DNA from: SLST01 sp046538735
Lineage (GTDB): Bacteria > Spirochaetota > Spirochaetia > DSM-27196 > SLST01
Assembly: GCA_046538735.1 (NCBI GenBank)
Contig: JBKHII010000006.1
Coordinates: forward strand, 1 to 64,000
Direction: 5' to 3'
Length of the DNA stretch: 64,000 nt
Part shown: piece after piece, positions 41,487-49,600 of the stretch
Layout: every line of letters starts with the position of its first letter
Numbering within the stretch: the stretch's first letter is position 1
Program-made: the position numbers and the translations under genes
The notes under the pieces: model-generated
What the model saw: only the letters and a program-made list of their open reading frames with translations
Database searches by the model: none
Told to the model about the DNA's origin: nothing

Positions 41487-43115
41487 TTGAATCAGATTCG
41501 TGCTCTTCCGGCATGGCGTGAGCGAAGCTTTCTCCGGAATCTCGGCATCAACTTCGGGCTCGTCGCGCTCGGGGCGGTGCTCTTCTCGTTTTCGTTCCCG
41601 AGCATCGTCTCGATGTGGGGGTGGTTTCCGCTTGCGTACGTCGCGCTCGTGCCCGTGTTCGTGCTCATTCACCGGGCCAACTGGGCGGAAATCTTCTTCT
41701 ACGGGTTCGTCTACGGACTCGCGACCTACGCGCTCCACAACTACTGGCTGAGCGGTTTCCACCCGCTTGCCGTGCTGATCGTCCCGCTTATCTACGCCAC
41801 CTACTTCCTCTTCTTCTTCCCGGCGATGAAGCTGGCCGACTCGCTGATGCCCCGCTACGGATATCTCCTGCAGCCGGCGATCTGGCTCGCGTACGAGTAC
41901 TTCCGTACGCAGTTCTTCCTGGGCTACGCGTACGGGATCATCGGCTATACGCAGTACCTCGTGCTTCCGCTCGTCCGGCTGAGTAGCCTGACCGGCGTCT
42001 GGGGTGTGAGCCTCCTCGTGGCGTTCCCCGGCGTCTACCTTGGGAACGCGCTGAGAGAGGGGTGGGGAGGATTCCGACGGTTCATTCGCGAGCACAGAAT
42101 CGCACCAATCGTCTGGGCGGTGCTCTTCGTCGCCTCGATCGGGTACGGCGTCGCGACGAAGGTTGACTACTCGGATGCTCCCACGTGGCGTGTCGCGCTC
42201 GTCCAGCAGAACTCCGACCCCTGGATCGGCGGTCGGGTCGCGTACCAGCGATCGCTCGATATTTCGCTGCGTCAGAGTGCCGCGGCGCTCGCCGAGGATC
42301 CAAGCGTAGACATCGTGGTCTGGTCGGAGACGGCGATCGTGCCGCCGATCGACTATCATACGCGTTACCGGACGAATCGCGGTTCGTACGGCATCGTGGA
42401 GCAGTTGATGGAGTACCTGGAGACGCAGGAGGTGCCGTACGTGATCGGTAACTCGAGCGCGCGGCTCCTGCGGGGTGAGGAGGGCGAGCTCGAACGCGTG
42501 GACTACAACGCCGTCATCGTCTACGGCGACGGGGAGTTCTCGGAGCCCTACCGCAAGACGCATCTCGTGCCGTTCACCGAGCACTTCCCGTACCGGCGTC
42601 AGTTCCCCTGGCTCTACGACCTCTTGATGGCGAACGGGAGCAACCATTGGGGACACGGCGAGGAGTACACGGTTTTCGAGGTGGGCGGGGTTCGGTTCTC
42701 CACGCCGATTTGCTTCGAGGACACGTTCGGGTACATCTCGCGCGAGTTCGTTCGTGAGGGAGCCGAGGTGCTCGTGAACCTCACGAACGACCTCTGGTCG
42801 AAGAGCGTTGCCGCGTCCATGCAGCACATGCAGATGGCGGTCTTCCGCGCGACCGAAACGCAGCGGTCAATGGTACGCGCGACGAACGGCGGCATGACGA
42901 CGATCATCGATCCGAACGGCCGCATCACCGAGATCTACCCGCCCTTCGTGGAGGGCTACCTGATCGGGGACGTGCCGATCTACACCGAGGGGACCACGCC
43001 CTACGTCGCTGCGGGAGACTGGCTCGCGTGGGTGATGGTCGCGACCGCCGTGGGCGGAACGCTTGCCGCCGCCGTCGTCGCGCTGGTCGGACGCGCCCGT
43101 GCATCGCGAGCGTGA
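41487..43115 (+). CDS. lnt: Apolipoprotein N-acyltransferase, first copy
   Basis: 542 residues from a TTG. N-terminal half with about six to seven TM helices, then a periplasmic nitrilase-fold domain (about 230-500) and a last TM helix. The catalytic triad is placed at E281 (VVWSETAIVPP), K357 (YRKTHLVPF) and C409 (TPICFEDTF). It adds the third acyl chain to diacylated lipoproteins at the outer face of the inner membrane. It follows HU by 18 bases. A second paralogue is at 47881-49506. Confidence 0.92.
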   Translation: MNQIRALPAWRERSFLRNLGINFGLVALGAVLFSFSFPSIVSMWGWFPLAYVALVPVFVLIHRANWAEIFFYGFVYGLATYALHNYWLSGFHPLAVLIVPLIYATYFLFFFPAMKLADSLMPRYGYLLQPAIWLAYEYFRTQFFLGYAYGIIGYTQYLVLPLVRLSSLTGVWGVSLLVAFPGVYLGNALREGWGGFRRFIREHRIAPIVWAVLFVASIGYGVATKVDYSDAPTWRVALVQQNSDPWIGGRVAYQRSLDISLRQSAAALAEDPSVDIVVWSETAIVPPIDYHTRYRTNRGSYGIVEQLMEYLETQEVPYVIGNSSARLLRGEEGELERVDYNAVIVYGDGEFSEPYRKTHLVPFTEHFPYRRQFPWLYDLLMANGSNHWGHGEEYTVFEVGGVRFSTPICFEDTFGYISREFVREGAEVLVNLTNDLWSKSVAASMQHMQMAVFRATETQRSMVRATNGGMTTIIDPNGRITEIYPPFVEGYLIGDVPIYTEGTTPYVAAGDWLAWVMVATAVGGTLAAAVVALVGRARASRA

Positions 43116-43125
43116 CGCCGATCCG

Positions 43126-43154
43126 TTGACAGCGATTCGGAAGCCGTAGAGAAT
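43126..43154 (+). promoter_or_regulatory. Promoter of the response regulator gene
   Basis: TTGACA (43126-43131), 17-base spacer, GAGAAT (43149-43154), 18 bases before the ATG. Confidence 0.5.
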
Positions 43155-43172
43155 GGAAGCGAGGCAACAGAG

Positions 43173-43910
43173 ATGGCCAGGATACTGATTGTAGACGACG
43201 AACAGATCAACCTCGACTTCTTCGAGGTCATGCTCACGAAGCTCGGTTTCGAGGTCACGAAAGCCTCCGACGGCGAAGAGGCGCTTTTCGCGGTCCAGGA
43301 AAACGAGCCGGACCTCATCGTCCTGGACAACATCATGCCGAAGCTCTCGGGTTGGGAAGTCACGCGGATTCTCAAGCAGGACGAGGAGTACAGCGAATAC
43401 TCCGGCATCCCGATCATCATGTTCTCGGCGATGGACGATGTGAAGGACAAGATCGAGGGCTTCGAGCTCGGAGTCGAGGACTACATCACGAAGCCCTTCA
43501 ACTTCTCGGAAGTCCTCGCGCGGATTAAGGCGGTGCTCCGCAACCACGAGCTCAGCGAGCAGGTCGTGCAGCGTGAGCGCCGGATCGCGCTCATCGAGTC
43601 GCTGAACAACAGCCTGGTCTACTTCACGCGCCATCTCAAGGAGCCGATGCTCGCGATCCGCAAAACCGCCGAGGCCGCCGACGCATCGAACGCGTCCGCA
43701 ATGACGGAGTTCGTGGCAATGGTTCAGCGCGAGGTCGCGCAGACGCTCGCGTCGCTGGACGGTCTCGAGGACGAGATCAACGAGCTGACGAGGCGCGGCG
43801 ACGAGATCCGCGAGGGCGAGATCACGCTGGACGATCTTGAGGAGAAGTACCAGAAGCATCTGGACAATCTCAAGGCGAACGCGGATGCGATCGGCGAGGC
43901 CCGATCGTAG
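43173..43910 (+). CDS. Response regulator with a C-terminal kinase-dimerisation-like helical tail
   Basis: 245 residues. Receiver domain (1-125) with the acidic pair (VDDE), phosphoacceptor D52 (LIVLDNIMPKLSGWEV) and the K of YITKPF. Residues 130-245 form long helices; the stretch NSLVYFTRHLKEPMLAIRKT resembles the H-box helix of a histidine kinase (candidate His H154, Pro downstream), but no ATP-binding domain follows. It could be a phosphotransfer-like dimeric adaptor or simply a coiled-coil output. The next three genes (TPR module, bactofilin, cinA) follow closely in the same direction. Confidence 0.75.
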   Translation: MARILIVDDEQINLDFFEVMLTKLGFEVTKASDGEEALFAVQENEPDLIVLDNIMPKLSGWEVTRILKQDEEYSEYSGIPIIMFSAMDDVKDKIEGFELGVEDYITKPFNFSEVLARIKAVLRNHELSEQVVQRERRIALIESLNNSLVYFTRHLKEPMLAIRKTAEAADASNASAMTEFVAMVQREVAQTLASLDGLEDEINELTRRGDEIREGEITLDDLEEKYQKHLDNLKANADAIGEARS

Positions 43911-43917
43911 GGGGAGC

Positions 43918-44139
43918 ATGATCAGCGAGCCGAAGCGTCGAGTCCTGGAGCTCTTTCGCGAGGGACGGGAACTCTACAAGCAGATGAAGTTCGCGGAAGC
44001 GTATCGCACCTTCGGTCAGGCGCTCAAGATCGATCCTTCGGACGGTCCGTCCAAGGCGTACCTCGCGCGCTGCAAACACTACGCCAAGAACCCGCCGTCC
44101 CCCGAGTGGGACGGGGTATGGGTCTACACGACGAAGTAG
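43918..44139 (+). CDS. Small single-TPR protein resembling the C-terminus of nucleotide cyclases
   Basis: 73 residues from ATG with GGGGAG upstream. One TPR (LYKQMKFAEAYRTFGQALKI) followed by DPSDGPSKAYLARC and the ending PPSPEWDGVWVYTTK. That ending is characteristic of the C-terminal TPR tail of many CHASE2-type adenylate/guanylate cyclases (PP-x-x-WDGVW), here without any cyclase. It stands directly before the bactofilin ATG (no gap) and 7 bases after the response regulator. Confidence 0.75.
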   Translation: MISEPKRRVLELFREGRELYKQMKFAEAYRTFGQALKIDPSDGPSKAYLARCKHYAKNPPSPEWDGVWVYTTK

Positions 44140-44571
44140 ATGGCAAGACTGAACAAGAAGCAGAACAGACAACCGGCCGATGAAATGCCGAGGATCAAGA
44201 CCCGTCTCGGAACCGACGCCGTGCTCAAGGGTACGCTCAGGTTCCGCGAGAGCGTGGAAATCTCGGGAAAGCTCGAGGGGCGGATCATCGCCGAGGGGTT
44301 CCTCTACGTTCGCGACGGGGCCGAGATACGCGCGGACATTCGCGCGCGGGACATCATCGTGGCCGGAACCGTGTACGGCAACATCGAGGCCACACACCGG
44401 CTCGAGATTCTGGAAACCGGGCAGATCTTCGGGAACGTCCGCACGGCGCAGTTCCGGGTCGCGGACGGCGTGATCTTCGAGGGTAAGTGCGAAATGATAC
44501 GCGATGCCGACCAGGTCGACGTCTTCTCCGCCCCGATCGATCAACTCCGTGAGTCGATCAGGCGTGCATAG
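44140..44571 (+). CDS. Bactofilin, second copy
   Basis: 143 residues: short basic N-terminal tail, beta-helix core (about 25-115; GTLRFRESVEISGKLEGRII, EIRADIRARDIIVAGTVYGN) and a short C-terminal tail. It is smaller and more canonical than the copy at 34130, with no LytM gene beside it but a response regulator and TPR protein upstream. Its ATG abuts the preceding stop codon. Confidence 0.92.
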   Translation: MARLNKKQNRQPADEMPRIKTRLGTDAVLKGTLRFRESVEISGKLEGRIIAEGFLYVRDGAEIRADIRARDIIVAGTVYGNIEATHRLEILETGQIFGNVRTAQFRVADGVIFEGKCEMIRDADQVDVFSAPIDQLRESIRRA

Positions 44572-45592
44572 CGTCGGGTTGCTCGTCGCGGGGGACACCG
44601 ACAGCAACGATCTCGCGGTATTCGTTCGCCGGCTGCGTGCCGCTCTTGCGGCGAACCGTCTCGAGCTCGTGGAGTCTCGCATGCTCGGTCCCGCCCGGAC
44701 GTCCCGCGGACGAATCGAGCGCGCGCTCGGCGAGCTGCTTCGTGAGTGCGGTCGCGTGATCGCGCGGGTGGACTCGGAGGAAGTGGGGAGCGCGCTGGTT
44801 GCGCAGGCCGGCCCTGAGGCCGAACGCGTGCTCGTCCTGTCTGCGGAGGCGCAGCATCACTCGCTATCCGATCTCGTGACCGGGTGGAGAGGCGAGCATT
44901 TCGGCGACGGCGCGGTCTTCACCACGTACGGCGTGACGGCCGATCGGGTGAGCGCGATCGTGGAGGGAACGCTCGAGCCATGGGTCGTTGCGTCGACGAA
45001 CGTCGCCGGGAGCTCTGCCGAGGTCACGATCGGTCCGGTCCCGGCGGCGCACGCGGAATCGCTGTGGCGGGCGCTCCGCGGCGAACTCGGTGAGGAGCGA
45101 GTTGCGCGTGGAACCCCGTCGCTCGCGGAGGTCGTCGTGCGAGAGGCGCACGAACGCGACGCGTGGCTCGCGGCCGCGGAGAGCTGTACCGGCGGGCGAC
45201 TCGCTGCGCAGATCACCTCGGTTCCGGGCAGTTCCGCGGTGTTCTGGGGGTCGCTTGTGACCTACGCGTACGAGGCGAAGAGCGGCGTCCTCGGAGTGGA
45301 CCCGGAGGACCTGGACGCGTACGGCGCGGTCAGCGAGCGGGTGGTCGTCGCGATGGCGCGCGGTGTGCGCGCGCGAAGCGGGGCGTCGGTTGCCGTCGCG
45401 GTCTCCGGTATCGCCGGACCGGGCGGCGGGACGCCCGAGAAGCCGGTCGGTACGGTGTGGCTCGCGTGCGACACGGCGCCGGGTTGGACGAGCACGAGAC
45501 TCCTGAGCCTGGGAGGCGCTCGCGAGCGCATACAGCGGGACTCGGTGTGTGAGGCGCTCGTAATGATGCGAGCGGCTCTTGCGTCGGGTTGA
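44564..45592 (+). CDS. CinA-family protein with C-terminal amidohydrolase domain
   Basis: 342 residues from a GTG that overlaps the bactofilin end by 8 bases. The C-terminal about 150 residues are the CinA amidohydrolase domain: AAAESCTGGRLAAQITSVPG, the strand GSLVTYAYEAK, and VAVSGIAGPGGGTPEKPVGTV with the catalytic Ser and Lys. This domain hydrolyses nicotinamide mononucleotide (PncC activity) or acts in DNA-uptake-linked repair. The N-terminal 190 residues sit where CinA has its molybdopterin-binding-like domain but are hard to align and lack its usual GD-E motifs, so this half may be degenerate. Confidence 0.82.
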   Translation: MHSVGLLVAGDTDSNDLAVFVRRLRAALAANRLELVESRMLGPARTSRGRIERALGELLRECGRVIARVDSEEVGSALVAQAGPEAERVLVLSAEAQHHSLSDLVTGWRGEHFGDGAVFTTYGVTADRVSAIVEGTLEPWVVASTNVAGSSAEVTIGPVPAAHAESLWRALRGELGEERVARGTPSLAEVVVREAHERDAWLAAAESCTGGRLAAQITSVPGSSAVFWGSLVTYAYEAKSGVLGVDPEDLDAYGAVSERVVVAMARGVRARSGASVAVAVSGIAGPGGGTPEKPVGTVWLACDTAPGWTSTRLLSLGGARERIQRDSVCEALVMMRAALASG

Positions 45593-45617
45593 CACGGTCG
45601 AAGGGGCGGGCTATATT
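45589..45617 (+). promoter_or_regulatory. Promoter of rho
   Basis: TTGACA (45589-45594), exactly 17 bases, TATATT (45612-45617). The -35 includes the cinA stop codon. It leaves a leader of about 150 bases before the likely rho start, long enough for the Rho-dependent autoregulation known in other bacteria; no clear intrinsic terminator is seen in it. Confidence 0.7.
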
Positions 45618-45772
45618 TGAGTATACCTGCTCAGGCTCCCTTAGAACCCAATCCCGAGGAACAGATCGATAGTGGTTGCAGTTCCTCAGGTTCGTAGTTG
45701 GAATCGCGAAAGTGGACAACCTATGCGCCACATATGTGCGAGCCATTCCCGACAAATGAGACGGAGAAACTA

Positions 45773-47536
45773 GTGAAACCCTCAGAAGACCATCCTACGC
45801 TTGGACTTGATGCCGAACAGAACTCTTCCTCGGTCGAGGCTTCGGCGTCCGAGTCGAACGACGCCGGCGATACGGCGGAGACTCGCTCGAACGGCGATAC
45901 GGCGCCGAGCACCGGTCGCAAGATCGTAGCTCGAAAGAAGCGCGTCCAACTCATCAAGGATACCGAGTCGAACGGAGCAGACGGCCCGGCGAACGAATCC
46001 ACGGAGCACGTCGCGGCGGAGAGCCCGGACGCCTCGGGCGACGAGACCGCTCAGGCGAACGAGGTGGACGGCGGCGAGGGCTCGGAAGACGGCTCGAGCT
46101 CGGACGACGAGAGTGGCGGCAAGGGTCGCGGTCGGTCGCGTTCGCCCGGCGGGAAGCGCAAGCGCTCCTCCAAGTCGAACAGGCGAGACGACGGTGTGCC
46201 CGATTCGCCCTCGCGTCCGCAGGGCGACTACGTTGGTCGGGACCACGGCAAGAACGGAAACGACAAGTCGCTGTCGATCAACGAATTGACGCGCATGAAC
46301 ATGCGCGACCTCCGCGGTATCGCGACTCGTCTCGGTATCAGCCAGGAGAACCTGCTCGCGCTCAAGAAACAGGAAGTGATCTTCGCGATACTGAAGGCGC
46401 ACACCGAGCGCAACGGCACGATCTACGCGTACGGATCGCTCGAGATCCTGCCCGACGGATACGGCTTCCTGCGTAGCCCGCAGAACTCGTACCTCTCCGG
46501 TCCTGACGACATCTACATCTCGCCGAGCCAGATTCGTCTCTTCGGCCTCAAGACCGGCGACACGGTCTACGGGCAGATCCGGCCGCCGAAGGAGGGCGAG
46601 CGTTTCTTCGCGATGCTGCGCGTGGAAACGGTGAACTACGACAACCCGTCGGTGGCGCAGACCCGCATCCCCTTCGACAATCTGACGCCCCTCTATCCGG
46701 ACGAGCGCCTGAACATGGAGATGCGCTCGGGAGATGCCGCCACGCGGATGATCAATCTCTTCTCTCCGATCGGCAAGGGACAGCGGGGACTGATCGTCTC
46801 GCCGCCGCGGACCGGAAAGACGATCCTTCTTCAGAAAATCGCGAACGCGATCACCGAGAACCATCCTGAGGTCTACCTCATCGTGCTGCTCATCGACGAG
46901 CGCCCCGAAGAGGTGACCGACATGGAGCGCAACGTGGACGCGGAGGTCATCTCGTCCACGTTCGACGAGCAGGCGACGCGGCACGTGCAGGTGGCGGAGA
47001 TGGTGCTCGAGAAGGCGCGCCGGCTCGTTGAGCACCGCAAGGACGTCGTGATCCTCCTGGACTCGATCACGCGGCTCGCGCGCGCGTACAATCAGACCGT
47101 GCCCACCTCGGGCAAGATCCTCTCGGGCGGTGTCGACTCGAACGCGCTCCACAAGCCGAAGCGCTTCTTCGGCGCGGCGCGGAATATCGAGGACGGCGGA
47201 AGCCTGACCATCGTTGCAACCGCGCTCATCGAGACCGGCAGCCGCATGGACGAGGTCATTTTCGAGGAGTTCAAGGGCACCGGCAACATGGAAATCAACC
47301 TCGATCGGAGGCTGAGCGACCGTCGGCTCTTCCCCGCGATCAACATCAAGAAGTCGGGAACGCGGCGTGAGGACCTCCTGCTCACCGAGGAGGAGCTGCA
47401 GAAGATGTGGGTCCTGAGGAAGGTGATCAATCCCATGGACGACGTGGAGATCATCGAGCTGCTGATCGACCGGATGCGCAAGACGAAGACGAACGACGCG
47501 TTCTTGCGCTCGATGAACACGTCGTCGGTCGAGTAG
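45773..47536 (+). CDS. rho: Transcription termination factor Rho
   Basis: 587 residues from a GTG at 45773 (GGAG 6 bases upstream); an ATG at 45734 in frame lacks a ribosome-binding site. The first about 160 residues are a low-complexity insert, acidic then basic (EDGSSSDDESGGKGRGRSRS), unlike E. coli Rho (419 aa). Then come the helical SAP-like head (LTRMNMRDLRGIATRLGISQ), the cold-shock RNA-binding domain (YGSLEILPDGYGFLRSPQNSY) and the ATPase (Walker A PPRTGKT near residue 345; VILLDSITRLARAYN; GGVDSNAL R-loop). Hexameric RNA helicase. Confidence 0.97.
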   Translation: MKPSEDHPTLGLDAEQNSSSVEASASESNDAGDTAETRSNGDTAPSTGRKIVARKKRVQLIKDTESNGADGPANESTEHVAAESPDASGDETAQANEVDGGEGSEDGSSSDDESGGKGRGRSRSPGGKRKRSSKSNRRDDGVPDSPSRPQGDYVGRDHGKNGNDKSLSINELTRMNMRDLRGIATRLGISQENLLALKKQEVIFAILKAHTERNGTIYAYGSLEILPDGYGFLRSPQNSYLSGPDDIYISPSQIRLFGLKTGDTVYGQIRPPKEGERFFAMLRVETVNYDNPSVAQTRIPFDNLTPLYPDERLNMEMRSGDAATRMINLFSPIGKGQRGLIVSPPRTGKTILLQKIANAITENHPEVYLIVLLIDERPEEVTDMERNVDAEVISSTFDEQATRHVQVAEMVLEKARRLVEHRKDVVILLDSITRLARAYNQTVPTSGKILSGGVDSNALHKPKRFFGAARNIEDGGSLTIVATALIETGSRMDEVIFEEFKGTGNMEINLDRRLSDRRLFPAINIKKSGTRREDLLLTEEELQKMWVLRKVINPMDDVEIIELLIDRMRKTKTNDAFLRSMNTSSVE

Positions 47537-47553
47537 GCGAGAGCCCGGCGCGT

Positions 47554-47582
47554 TTGACACACCGTCCGGACTTTGATATCTT
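47554..47582 (+). promoter_or_regulatory. Promoter of rpmE
   Basis: TTGACA (47554-47559), 17 bases, TATCTT (47577-47582), 63 bases before the rpmE ATG. Confidence 0.6.
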
Positions 47583-47645
47583 CCGGCTTTGCCGGAGGCG
47601 TGGATCCTGCCACCGGCGCAGGCAATACCTGAAACGGGAGTGACT

Positions 47646-47891
47646 ATGAAGAAGGATATTCATCCGAACTATAGAGAAGTCGTGTTCAAGGATGCCGCTT
47701 CCGGAACGCTCTTCCTGACGCGGTCGACCGTAGCCACGAGCGAGACCGTCGAGTACGAAGGGAAGACCTACCCGCTCTACCAGGTCGAAATCTCGAGTGC
47801 ATCGCACCCGTTCTACACGGGAAAGCAGCAGATCGTGGACACGACCGGACGAGTCGAACGGTTCCGCAAGAAGTACAACCTCAAGTCATAG
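47646..47891 (+). CDS. rpmE: 50S ribosomal protein L31, zinc-free (type B) form
   Basis: 81 residues: KKDIHPNYREVVFKDAASG at the start and SSASHPFYTGKQQIVDTTGR near the end. There are no cysteines, so this is the C-minus, zinc-independent paralogue type (RpmE2/YtiA-like), which in many bacteria replaces zinc L31 under zinc shortage; here it has its own constitutive-looking promoter, so it may be the main copy. The stop overlaps that of the convergent lnt paralogue by 11 bases. Confidence 0.95.
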   Translation: MKKDIHPNYREVVFKDAASGTLFLTRSTVATSETVEYEGKTYPLYQVEISSASHPFYTGKQQIVDTTGRVERFRKKYNLKS

Positions 47892-49506
47892 CATCACCGA
47901 CTGATTCAAGAAGCAGGGCGCCGTTCGGCGCCCTTTTTCGTACCTCGGCCGCGACGAAGAGGACGGCGAGGATCACGCCGATCAGGTACGGGAGATAGTC
48001 GCCGAGCATCATGTAGACCGTTTCCGTCTCGGGCTCGTACACCGGAACGGTGGCGACGAGGTGTCCGGTCTCGAACATCGGTATCGACTCCTCCACGCGG
48101 CCCCACGGGTCGAGGACCGCGGTGAATCCGGAGTTCGTGGAGCGTACCAGCCCCCGCCGCGTCTCGATCGCTCGGTATCGCGCCGCGACGAGGTGCTGGA
48201 GTTGCGCGGAGTCGGTCCGCGACCACGAGTTGTTCGTCAGGTTTACGATCAGGTCGGCTCCGGCGTGGACGAATCGACGGTTCACGTACGCGAATCCGTC
48301 CTCGAAACAGATGGGAGTCGCGAAGTGGACCGGCGTTTCCGCGTTGCCGACGATCTCGAAGAGCCGATTCTCGTTGCCCGGCGTCCAGACTCCGCTGATG
48401 CCCACGACGTCCTGAAAGAACCGTCGGACTGCCGCCGTCTCCCAGAACGGGATCGCCTCGGCGAACGGCACGAGGTGCCGTTTTCCGTACCACTGATCGA
48501 TCTCGGTGTCCCTCCCGATGAGGATCGAGGCGTTGTAGACCGCGTAGTCGTCCTCCGGATCCTGGAAGGGCGCACCGGTGAGGAGCGGAGCCGGAAGCTC
48601 TGAGACGAAGGTGATGAACGGCAGCTCCTGCGGATTAGACGCGTACCAGCCACGGCTCTGCTCGTAATAGTACCGGAGGCTCGTCTCGCTCCAGATGATC
48701 AGCTCGGGCTCCCGGTCGATCGCGGCGAGCGCTCGCACGGTCTCGCGTTGGGCGGTCAGAAGCGGCCGCGAGAAGTTGCCGCGGGCCCATGAATCGGCGT
48801 TCTGCTGGATCATCACGACGTCCACGGTGTCCCGGATCGGGATCTCGTCGCTGAGACGGATCGATCCGTAGACGGCGACGCCGGCAATCATCACGAAGAC
48901 GAGCGCGAGGTTCCGCAGCGCGAGCGAGAAGTGCGCCGGCCGGAGCCGAACGGGGCTTCGGACGAGCTCCGCGACCGTCGCGTTGGCGTAGACCGCGATG
49001 AGCGAGAGTCCCCAGACTCCCGTAACGTCTGCGAACTGTGTATAGATCACCAGCGTGTTGAAGGGATAGGCGGCGAGTCCCCACGGATACCCGAGAAAGC
49101 CCACGCTCTTGAGGTACTCGTAGAGCGTCCAGACAAGCGCGAAGAGCATGGGTCGATACGCGCGAGGCGCCCGCGTGGCGCGCCGGAGGAACCCGGCGAG
49201 GACGTAGTTATAGCCGATGTACCCGATCGTCGTTCCGCCGATCGTCCAGATCGAGTAGTCGCCGAAGAACATCAGCCAGTAGTTGGCGATCAGCGTGGAG
49301 ACTCCGCCGAAGAGCGCTCCGAGCCGCGACGCGTGCTTCGCGTCGGGCGTCTCGCACAGCGCGATGTAGTACGGGGCGAGCGCGACGAGACCCAGTACGG
49401 GGCTCCCGAGCGGGAAGAGCTCGTTCGGGAGCGCGAGCGGGAAGAGAACCGCCGAGAGCAGTGTGAGGAGGCCGGATCGTTGCAGCACGGGGTAATAGTA
49501 GCGCAA
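47881..49506 (-). CDS. Apolipoprotein N-acyltransferase, second copy
   Basis: 541 residues if started at the TTG at 49506; the frame is open to an ATG at 49602, but the extra 32 residues include an unlikely Cys/His-rich segment and no ribosome-binding site is clear for either. Same layout as the copy at 41487: about seven N-terminal helices and a nitrilase-fold domain with the triad in WSETSLRYYYE (Glu), YGKRHLVPF (Lys) and TPICFEDGF (Cys). All catalytic positions are kept, so it should be active. It is divergent from the galactokinase-like gene and converges with rpmE. It may have a distinct substrate range or act as a CN-hydrolase of another amide. Confidence 0.85.
   Translation of the reverse strand: MRYYYPVLQRSGLLTLLSAVLFPLALPNELFPLGSPVLGLVALAPYYIALCETPDAKHASRLGALFGGVSTLIANYWLMFFGDYSIWTIGGTTIGYIGYNYVLAGFLRRATRAPRAYRPMLFALVWTLYEYLKSVGFLGYPWGLAAYPFNTLVIYTQFADVTGVWGLSLIAVYANATVAELVRSPVRLRPAHFSLALRNLALVFVMIAGVAVYGSIRLSDEIPIRDTVDVVMIQQNADSWARGNFSRPLLTAQRETVRALAAIDREPELIIWSETSLRYYYEQSRGWYASNPQELPFITFVSELPAPLLTGAPFQDPEDDYAVYNASILIGRDTEIDQWYGKRHLVPFAEAIPFWETAAVRRFFQDVVGISGVWTPGNENRLFEIVGNAETPVHFATPICFEDGFAYVNRRFVHAGADLIVNLTNNSWSRTDSAQLQHLVAARYRAIETRRGLVRSTNSGFTAVLDPWGRVEESIPMFETGHLVATVPVYEPETETVYMMLGDYLPYLIGVILAVLFVAAEVRKRAPNGALLLESVGDAMT
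47916..47938 (+). terminator. Rho-independent terminator of rpmE, inside the opposite gene
   Basis: GGGCGCC-GTTC-GGCGCCC (7-bp stem, 47916-47933) followed by five T (47934-47938), 24 bases after the rpmE stop. The same bases encode K-R-A-P-N-G-A-L near the C-terminus of the convergent lnt-like gene. Confidence 0.88.
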
Positions 49507-49552
49507 AACGAGACGAACGGCGATGAGTGGAGAGAATTGATATAAACACCGA

Positions 49553-49580
49553 TTGCATGCCTCCGGAATGCGACTATAAT
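49553..49580 (+). promoter_or_regulatory. Promoter of the galactokinase-like/surE operon
   Basis: TTGCAT (49553-49558), 16-base spacer, TATAAT (49575-49580), 20 bases before the ATG, which has GAGGAG as its ribosome-binding site. Confidence 0.6.
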
Positions 49581-49600
49581 GGTGGCACGGCGAGGAGAAC

